From a virus, in IMG/VR virus record IMGVR_UViG_3300035157_000679, positions 1 to 31,184 of that record: a DNA stretch of 31,184 nt; one strand, given 5' to 3'. The notes beneath the pieces were generated by a model, which was given only the letters and a program-made list of their open reading frames with translations, had not been told where the DNA came from and did no database searches. Below, piece by piece: positions 22,527 through 28,416 of this stretch; the first letter of the stretch is position 1; each line of letters opens with the position of its first letter. The position numbers were made by a program, and so were the translations under genes.

Positions 22527-23309
22527 TTATGTGTATGTAATTTTGACGACTCCACCACCGCCTGTTCCACCTTGTCCACAACAACGTTCGCAATATGATG
22601 TGATAGCACCCTGTCCACCTTGTCCGTAAGGAGAATACCAACAACCACAACGTATCCAACAGTTAACAAATCCTTGATAAGAACCTGATCCACCCGCTAA
22701 GAACGGAGCATTAGTTGTACAAGTATTAACCCAGTTACAGTGACAGAATATAGATCCACCCCAGAATCCTCTGTGGTTACCCATACCAAAGTCGCCACCA
22801 TTTGACGTAGGTCCTAAGCAACACTCCCATTCAGAATAACATCCAGTCTCCCAAGATGTATTTGATCTACCACGAGCACCGCCAATGGCACAGAAGTTAC
22901 TTAAGTTATAACCATTAACGTAGGATGAACATCCTTCACAACCAGTACATTCCCTACTTAAGCAGCGATACACACCTGCAGCACAGATAGTGTAAGCACA
23001 ACCAGCAGTAGTAGATATGGTTTTACTATTGTAGTAACCACCACCAGCACCCTGGTAATGGTGACACCTGTTACAAGAACAAGCACCATGTCCGTTTCCA
23101 CCAGCACCCCAGATTTCAAAAGTTACTCTTTTTACACCATTAGGTACAGTCCAGAGACAACAACAACCACTTGTACAGTGGCATTGTTGACCGAATACGT
23201 GGAAGACATTATAGGCATAACCAGTACCAGCACCCAGAGCGGAACTAGGGACAGTACCATCTATGATCTGTCCTCCTATAATTTTTTTGTAACTTCCGTA
23301 AGTTGCCAT
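22527..23309 (-). CDS. Cysteine- and glycine-rich adhesin-like protein, copy C
   Basis: The first-transcribed paralog, 260 residues with 27 Cys. It shares the same framework as copies A and B (GCCCLWTVP, WGAGGNGHGACSCNRC, ICAAGVYRCLSREC, SNFCAIGG, CWIRCGCW, CCGQGGTGG). Its variable centre reads GCYSEWECCLGP, then IFCHCNWVNTC. CGCWYSPYG replaces CGCWTVPYG. It is headed by an AATAAATA late promoter 19 bases upstream, so all three copies are probably transcribed together and stop at the terminator at 20879. Confidence 0.8.
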   Translation of the reverse strand: MATYGSYKKIIGGQIIDGTVPSSALGAGTGYAYNVFHVFGQQCHCTSGCCCLWTVPNGVKRVTFEIWGAGGNGHGACSCNRCHHYQGAGGGYYNSKTISTTAGCAYTICAAGVYRCLSRECTGCEGCSSYVNGYNLSNFCAIGGARGRSNTSWETGCYSEWECCLGPTSNGGDFGMGNHRGFWGGSIFCHCNWVNTCTTNAPFLAGGSGSYQGFVNCWIRCGCWYSPYGQGGQGAITSYCERCCGQGGTGGGGVVKITYT

Positions 23310-23328
23310 TTGATTGCCGAATCCTTAT

Positions 23329-23336
23329 TATTTATT
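23329..23336 (-). promoter_or_regulatory. Candidate late promoter AATAAATA
   Basis: The minus strand reads AATAAATA, 19 bases upstream of the ATG at 23309, and just past the hairpin at 23354-23376. It would drive the three cysteine-rich genes. Confidence 0.55.
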
Positions 23337-23349
23337 AGAACATCATATA

Positions 23350-23376
23350 AAGGAAGGGGGAACCTATGTCCCCCTT
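23350..23376 (-). terminator. Probable terminator after the 1385-residue fibre gene
   Basis: An 8-base perfect stem (AAGGGGGA / TCCCCCTT, 23354-23376) with a 7-base loop lies 14 bases after the stop at 23390. The following minus-strand sequence is only weakly U-rich (CCTTTATAT), so termination may be partial. Confidence 0.6.
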
Positions 23377-23389
23377 AAGTCTTGTCTTA

Positions 23390-26300
23390 TTAGACTGTGA
23401 AGACTCTCCAACCTGAGGTGTTATCGTAGAATACAAGATCGAATGCAGCACCCTCAGTGGTTACTGTCATATCAGCAGAATCACCCATAATTGGTTTGCC
23501 GTTTCTACCAATCGTTAGGTTGTTAGTATCGAATGTATTGTCACAATCGAAGAACCTAATGGTATCACCCTTATTAGGTGAAGCAGGTAGAGTAACTGTA
23601 AATCCACCACCGTTTGTCTTACACCAGCATGTCTGGAATGCAGCAGCAGTGTATGTGGTATTTACATCCACGTTCTGTAGACCTCCTAGTGGAACCCATG
23701 CAGAACCGTTATAAGATTCAAAGGCAGCAATTGTTGTGTTGTAACGTAGACCTCCAAGGATTGGAACTGCTGGTCTCTGAGCAGTAGTTCCCTTAGGTGG
23801 AACCATCTGATCAGTACCCATGTTTCCACGAGTTAAGTAACCAACAACTGCGAATTCAGTTGGAGTTGCATTGTTGGAGTTGCCACTCATAGTCTCATCA
23901 GATGAGAACTCAGAGATCGCTTCACCAATTTGACCACCCAATGAACCCAGTCTTAGTTCTGTCAAACCAGATAGGTTGAATGCGGAAGCATCCAAGGTTG
24001 CAGCACCAGTCAACTGGTTAACTGCGAATAGGTCACCAACTCGGAAGTTACCACCTTGGTCAGTAGATACGTAGAATACCTTACCTGGTCCGAAGGTGTT
24101 AGTCTCGTTACCCTGAACGACGTTTGCTTCGTTCACATCTGGGTAATTAGTTTCAACCTTGTTACCAACACCAACTGATAAGAAGTCGTGTCCAGTTAGA
24201 CGTGCGTTAGAGAACTTACTTCTAAACTCTAGGAACGAACCACCTGCATTAACATCTGCACCAGTAGTTGAGATACCAGATAGACGTGTATCCCATGTTC
24301 CAACACCTTTCTCAGGAGAGATTGTGATGGTTAAACGACCTGTATATGTTACAGGAGCAGTGTTACCTGAAGACCCACGATTCTGTGTAAAGTTTGTCTG
24401 GAATCCAGTTACAGCGTTAACGATGTAGTACCTTGGTTGATCTCCAACTCTATCAGAACCAATACCAGCAGCAGTAGTTGTAAATCCAACTGCGTCACCC
24501 ACGAGTGGTAAGTTGTTAGGATCTGCTAGGTCAAGTTCCATAATAACGCCCTTCTGACCACTAACTGATCCAGTAACGTTCTTAACTTGTAGAGCACCAG
24601 TTGTACCAGCACCGATGAATGTAATTTGCTCACCCTTAACGAATGATGTAGTACCAATACCAGTACCACCACCACCGATTGAAGGATCACCATAGCCAGG
24701 ATAGTACTTGAAGTAAACCCTATCTGCGGAAGTCTGGTCGTTAATGAATGTAGCATAAGCACCAGAGGTCTCACCAATCATGGTGTTACCAAGAGCAACT
24801 GTTCCAGTAATAGATCCAGTGGTGATGTCCATTCTGTCACCGAAGAGTCTCGCTGTTCTTGGAGTCTCATCAGTGTTGAATCCAGAAGAGATAACACCGT
24901 AGTCACCGTAAGAGTTGTTACCACCAACAGCACGGATTCTAGATCCACCACCTGAATAGTAACCCCACTTAGCATAGTATGTGAAGGAAGACACAATCTC
25001 AGCACCAGCACCCTTGTCTAGGATGAATCCAGCACCGTCACTTAGAACGTTGGTGAATGCGTCGAACACCATCGTTCTGAATCCAGTGGCGTGAACACCA
25101 CCATCAATCATACATCCAACACCAGCACCCTCACCAGTAACTCTTGCGTCAGAACCAGTTGGAGGTTCACCGAATGCTGTACAGTCCTTAACATAAGGAG
25201 ACTTGTTCAGAATAGGTGATACAGGGTTGAATGCGAAGTACCTACCACAAGCAGTAGAACCAACACCAGTTCTTACACTGGAGTATTCTAACTGAGTAGG
25301 ATTATCTGGGTCATAGTTGAATCCAACCATACCCTTGAAGTTTAGACCCTGAATAGTTGTAGAGTCAGATAGTTGGAATAAAGTAGCACGGTTGTTATCA
25401 AGTCCGTCAGCATTTAAACCAGCAGCAGGTCTGATCATTGAAGATCTTAGAGTAGATCCAACAACTGATGTGAACGGAGGAACAACAATCGGTGTCTGCT
25501 CAACGAATTCAGAAGCAGAACAACGAACAACAGCAGGAGATAGGTTAATAACAGTACCTTCTGCCTCATATGTGTGAGAAATTGTTGATACACCAACGTT
25601 TACCGTGAAGGTATTGTTGTCAACAACTTCGTTAATGTTGAAGTAAGATCCAAGAACCGTACTTGGGAAGTAACTACTTGTAATACCAACGAATACTGTA
25701 CCACCAGATACATAAACGTGCTGGAATGTAGATACACCAACGTTAAAGTTGAATGACTGAGGTGTTAAAACAGTACCAACTGTAAAGTTGTTTCCATTTG
25801 CACGAGTTCCATCTGGATAGATGTCAGTAGTGAATCCAGAATATCCTGGACATGTTAGTTTTAAGTTATCTAATCTGACGGAATCACCAGCAGTGATACC
25901 TGTCATCGCTGCACCAACAGTAACAGTACCGATACCAGACTGTCCATCATACTGGAAGGCGTTAACTAAGTAAGTTCTACCTCCTGAGTAACATCCGAAC
26001 TTAACTCTGTTAAGACGAACTGTAACGTTAGGATAAAGAATACCGTGTGAAGGTGCTGTAACTGTTGATAGACCCGTTACATGGTCATATACAAATCCTG
26101 TAATGTTTGTAATAGCACTCGCATTATCACATGCATACTTCAGAGTTCTGAAGGACATGTCTGGAGAACTACCATTGTAAGTATCAGATCCTTTCTCAGG
26201 GTCAACATAGTAGATACGAGTTGAGTTACCACTGGTCTGCCATTCTGGAATACCTAGTGTACCTATACCTAATGTTTGTCCTGTTTGACCTGCTCCTAAT

Positions 26301-27547
26301 CTCACTGGAGAGGTATTGTCTCTGATTAAAACGTCACCTGGTTGCGTTAGAACCGCATTAGAATCTCCGAGTGACAGTGCCGACCAGAATTCAGCGTTAG
26401 ATCCAGGTGTTACACCCTTCCATGCAGTTGAACCTATACCGACATAAGATGATGATGAATACTCAACAACATCATTTGCATAGTATTCCTTATCTACAGA
26501 ATAAGATCCATCATATCTTAAACCTTGGTTGAATAGAATCCATGCTGTTTTAGCAATACCAACTGTAGTTGAACCAATACCAGTGGTTAAACCCTTGGTT
26601 GGGTGAACGTTGACAGAAGATGTTGCATTGTGACGATAAACATTACCACCTGCCTGTACAAGTTGACCCTTGTAGTATGTTACGCCAGCTTCATAAGTTG
26701 TAAGACCAACAGCATCTACACCTTCGGATAGGAAGTTCCATTCGGTAGCAAGTTCAGTTGGAGGAATTACACCTTGAGTTGTTGTTGTGATAGCAACGTA
26801 AGAGTTACCAGCATAGCTTACAACATCACCGACCTCATAGATGATACCTGCTTGCCATGCACCTTCGCCATTAAATCCAGATGTGTAGGAAGTAACATTG
26901 AATGTATTGACTTTTCTACTAATACATCCTTCTTGAGCAGACACAAACAAGTGTGCTGTAGTGTTTGTTGAAGGAGCAGTTTGTAGAACCTGAACATCAA
27001 AACTATTTTGGGTTACGTTGGAGATTGGTAACCAAGTATTGTGTATCGGGTCACTAACTCTTGGATATCTGTGGTTAGTTTGATGACTATCTTCATCACA
27101 AGTTAATGTAATTGATAGGTCAGCAATTTTAATTTCTTCACCGTTTGATAATCCATGACCGTTGATGACCACTGTCATCACACCAGTTGTTGGATTATAA
27201 TCTACGGATTGTGGTGTATAGGTCGCAGCAGCAAACAATAGCGGATCTGTTGTGCCAATACCAGCAGTAACTCTGTACTGAGTATTACCATACTTAAGTA
27301 CGTCGTTAATCTTATAGAAGGTTCCGTTAACATAAGTGCCAACGTTTCTTATACCCTCTGTATGTAACTGCCAATTCGACGCATCGGTAGTATACCAAGT
27401 CGTTTCATTTGCAGCAGAGGTGTGATTGGTTGTGCAGACATAAGTGTTCGCACCAAACTTTACAATGTCGTCGATGACATAAGCAGTGGATGCAACCCAG
27501 TCGCCTCTCCAATTGAATTTTAGTCTTCCTAATCTAAAATCAGCCAT
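23390..27547 (-). CDS. Large modular tail-fibre/adhesin protein, 1385 residues
   Basis: Reading from the N-terminus: carbohydrate-binding-like W-x-x-G-x-x-Y-x-x-G-D-x-V modules (DWVASTAYVIDDIV at 16-29, AWQAGIIYEVGDVV at 229-242, TTYEAGVTYYKGQLV near 283, GSYSVDKEYYANDVV near 347), interrupted at about 116-215 by a domain shared with the 644-residue protein. A pectate-lyase-like beta-helix region starts near 445 (IYYVDPEKGSDTYNG). The C-terminal region has RPAVPILGGLRYN, ESYNGSAWVPLG and a terminal cap (TVTLPASP, GRNGKPIMGD, TEGAAFDLVF) shared with the 644-residue protein. Likely a host-binding fibre or baseplate adhesin. AAGGA precedes the ATG. Confidence 0.85.
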   Translation of the reverse strand: MADFRLGRLKFNWRGDWVASTAYVIDDIVKFGANTYVCTTNHTSAANETTWYTTDASNWQLHTEGIRNVGTYVNGTFYKINDVLKYGNTQYRVTAGIGTTDPLLFAAATYTPQSVDYNPTTGVMTVVINGHGLSNGEEIKIADLSITLTCDEDSHQTNHRYPRVSDPIHNTWLPISNVTQNSFDVQVLQTAPSTNTTAHLFVSAQEGCISRKVNTFNVTSYTSGFNGEGAWQAGIIYEVGDVVSYAGNSYVAITTTTQGVIPPTELATEWNFLSEGVDAVGLTTYEAGVTYYKGQLVQAGGNVYRHNATSSVNVHPTKGLTTGIGSTTVGIAKTAWILFNQGLRYDGSYSVDKEYYANDVVEYSSSSYVGIGSTAWKGVTPGSNAEFWSALSLGDSNAVLTQPGDVLIRDNTSPVRLGAGQTGQTLGIGTLGIPEWQTSGNSTRIYYVDPEKGSDTYNGSSPDMSFRTLKYACDNASAITNITGFVYDHVTGLSTVTAPSHGILYPNVTVRLNRVKFGCYSGGRTYLVNAFQYDGQSGIGTVTVGAAMTGITAGDSVRLDNLKLTCPGYSGFTTDIYPDGTRANGNNFTVGTVLTPQSFNFNVGVSTFQHVYVSGGTVFVGITSSYFPSTVLGSYFNINEVVDNNTFTVNVGVSTISHTYEAEGTVINLSPAVVRCSASEFVEQTPIVVPPFTSVVGSTLRSSMIRPAAGLNADGLDNNRATLFQLSDSTTIQGLNFKGMVGFNYDPDNPTQLEYSSVRTGVGSTACGRYFAFNPVSPILNKSPYVKDCTAFGEPPTGSDARVTGEGAGVGCMIDGGVHATGFRTMVFDAFTNVLSDGAGFILDKGAGAEIVSSFTYYAKWGYYSGGGSRIRAVGGNNSYGDYGVISSGFNTDETPRTARLFGDRMDITTGSITGTVALGNTMIGETSGAYATFINDQTSADRVYFKYYPGYGDPSIGGGGTGIGTTSFVKGEQITFIGAGTTGALQVKNVTGSVSGQKGVIMELDLADPNNLPLVGDAVGFTTTAAGIGSDRVGDQPRYYIVNAVTGFQTNFTQNRGSSGNTAPVTYTGRLTITISPEKGVGTWDTRLSGISTTGADVNAGGSFLEFRSKFSNARLTGHDFLSVGVGNKVETNYPDVNEANVVQGNETNTFGPGKVFYVSTDQGGNFRVGDLFAVNQLTGAATLDASAFNLSGLTELRLGSLGGQIGEAISEFSSDETMSGNSNNATPTEFAVVGYLTRGNMGTDQMVPPKGTTAQRPAVPILGGLRYNTTIAAFESYNGSAWVPLGGLQNVDVNTTYTAAAFQTCWCKTNGGGFTVTLPASPNKGDTIRFFDCDNTFDTNNLTIGRNGKPIMGDSADMTVTTEGAAFDLVFYDNTSGWRVFTV

Positions 27548-27565
27548 TTTGTGTTAATCCTTACG

Positions 27566-27922
27566 CTATTGAGGTCCTATAGTTGAATAATCATATGTGC
27601 CGTTGACTCGTGCAGTCAAATATCCATCAGAGTCAATAAAATAATGTAAATTCCTGAAGTCAAATCTATACTGTTGATATTTATCATTTACATCATTCTT
27701 ATATTCTTTGTCTTCAGTTGTTTCATCGACGTAATCTTCGCCTTCAAGGAACCCTGGATATTGAGTCCCGTCCAATCTATGGAAATCCGCAACATCGGTA
27801 CTTCCAGAACTAACCTTAGTATAACGAAGCATGCCATCGGCATCTCTACGTAGAGCATGAACTACGAAATCGTTAGATTGTGTTACAGCCTTGCGGCCTT
27901 CTTCCATTCTTGATAGATTCAT
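27566..27922 (-). CDS. 118-residue virion-associated hypothetical protein
   Basis: No recognised domain. It starts MNLSRMEEGRKAVTQSNDFVVHALRRDADGMLRYTKV (residues 1-37 in outline) and is acidic and tyrosine-rich in the middle (EDYVDETTEDKEY, KYQQYRFDFRNLHYF). The end DGYLTARVNGTYDYS is beta-like. The gene abuts the end of the preceding one (TAA then ATG) and lies 18 bases from the 1385-residue gene. Position between adhesin-like genes suggests a small structural or assembly protein, but nothing more can be said. Confidence 0.65.
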   Translation of the reverse strand: MNLSRMEEGRKAVTQSNDFVVHALRRDADGMLRYTKVSSGSTDVADFHRLDGTQYPGFLEGEDYVDETTEDKEYKNDVNDKYQQYRFDFRNLHYFIDSDGYLTARVNGTYDYSTIGPQ

Positions 27923-28378
27923 TTAAAACATCCTCCAGTAGGTTCCTTCCCAAACAAGTTCGACATATGCACCAGCAACGTCACAATTTAAAAATGTGTC
28001 GATGAACCCAGTACTATCTTTTATCTGGTCGCTACCTGCAGCATTTACTGTAAGATTATTTATATTCCAAGTGTATTTGGAATCTGCAAGGTGTATAGTA
28101 TCTCCGTAGTAACGGAGTGTAGGTAAACTGACTGTGAATGGAGAGTTAGAGGTGTCAACAAAGTACTTCATGTTAGTCATAAGTACATTACCATTATGAG
28201 AATTATTCAAATCTTCTAACCTGGATTTCTGTATTTCTACACCAGATAATGTTAGTCCATCGTGTACTCTTATAGTACCCTTATCAGTATCAAAAGTTAC
28301 CTCGGCCAAAGCTCCAGTAAAGGATGCATGTTCTAGCTCCGTTCCTTTACGCAGTTGTACCCGTTTGGTATTAGCCAT
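27923..28378 (-). CDS. Small fibre-type virion protein with Mtd-like N-terminus, 151 residues
   Basis: The N-terminus KRVQLRKGTELEHASFTGALAEVTFDTDKG...VHDG (starts at residue 5) is the phage fibre head motif R-x-G-T-x-x-x-x-x-F-x-G-x-x-x-E-x-x-x-D-T seen in Mtd-type and related tail proteins. The C-terminal half (FTVSLPTLRYYGDTIHLAD, LTVNAAG, AYVELVWEGTYWRMF) looks like a short version of the cap domain that ends the 644- and 1385-residue proteins. It probably attaches or caps a fibre. A late promoter lies 28 bases before the ATG. Confidence 0.7.
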   Translation of the reverse strand: MANTKRVQLRKGTELEHASFTGALAEVTFDTDKGTIRVHDGLTLSGVEIQKSRLEDLNNSHNGNVLMTNMKYFVDTSNSPFTVSLPTLRYYGDTIHLADSKYTWNINNLTVNAAGSDQIKDSTGFIDTFLNCDVAGAYVELVWEGTYWRMF

Positions 28379-28406
28379 TAAAGGATTGTTAAATGCTATT
28401 AATAGT

Positions 28407-28414
28407 TATTTATC
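28407..28414 (-). promoter_or_regulatory. Candidate late promoter GATAAATA
   Basis: The minus strand reads GATAAATA between the stop at 28417 and the ATG at 28378 (28 bases upstream). Same form and spacing as the other late motifs here. Confidence 0.6.
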
Positions 28415-28416
28415 AT

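Noticed and set aside
27678-27685. GATAAATA inside the 118-residue gene, and a TATAAATA at 28057-28064 inside the 151-residue gene, as late promoters
   Set aside because: Both lie within coding sequence and far from a fitting start. The second could in principle serve the gene at 27922, but it is about 135 bases away.
20926-28378. A diversity-generating retroelement acting on the Mtd-like or cysteine-rich proteins
   Set aside because: No reverse transcriptase, template repeat or adenine-biased variable repeat was seen. The Mtd-like part is only the N-terminal head motif.
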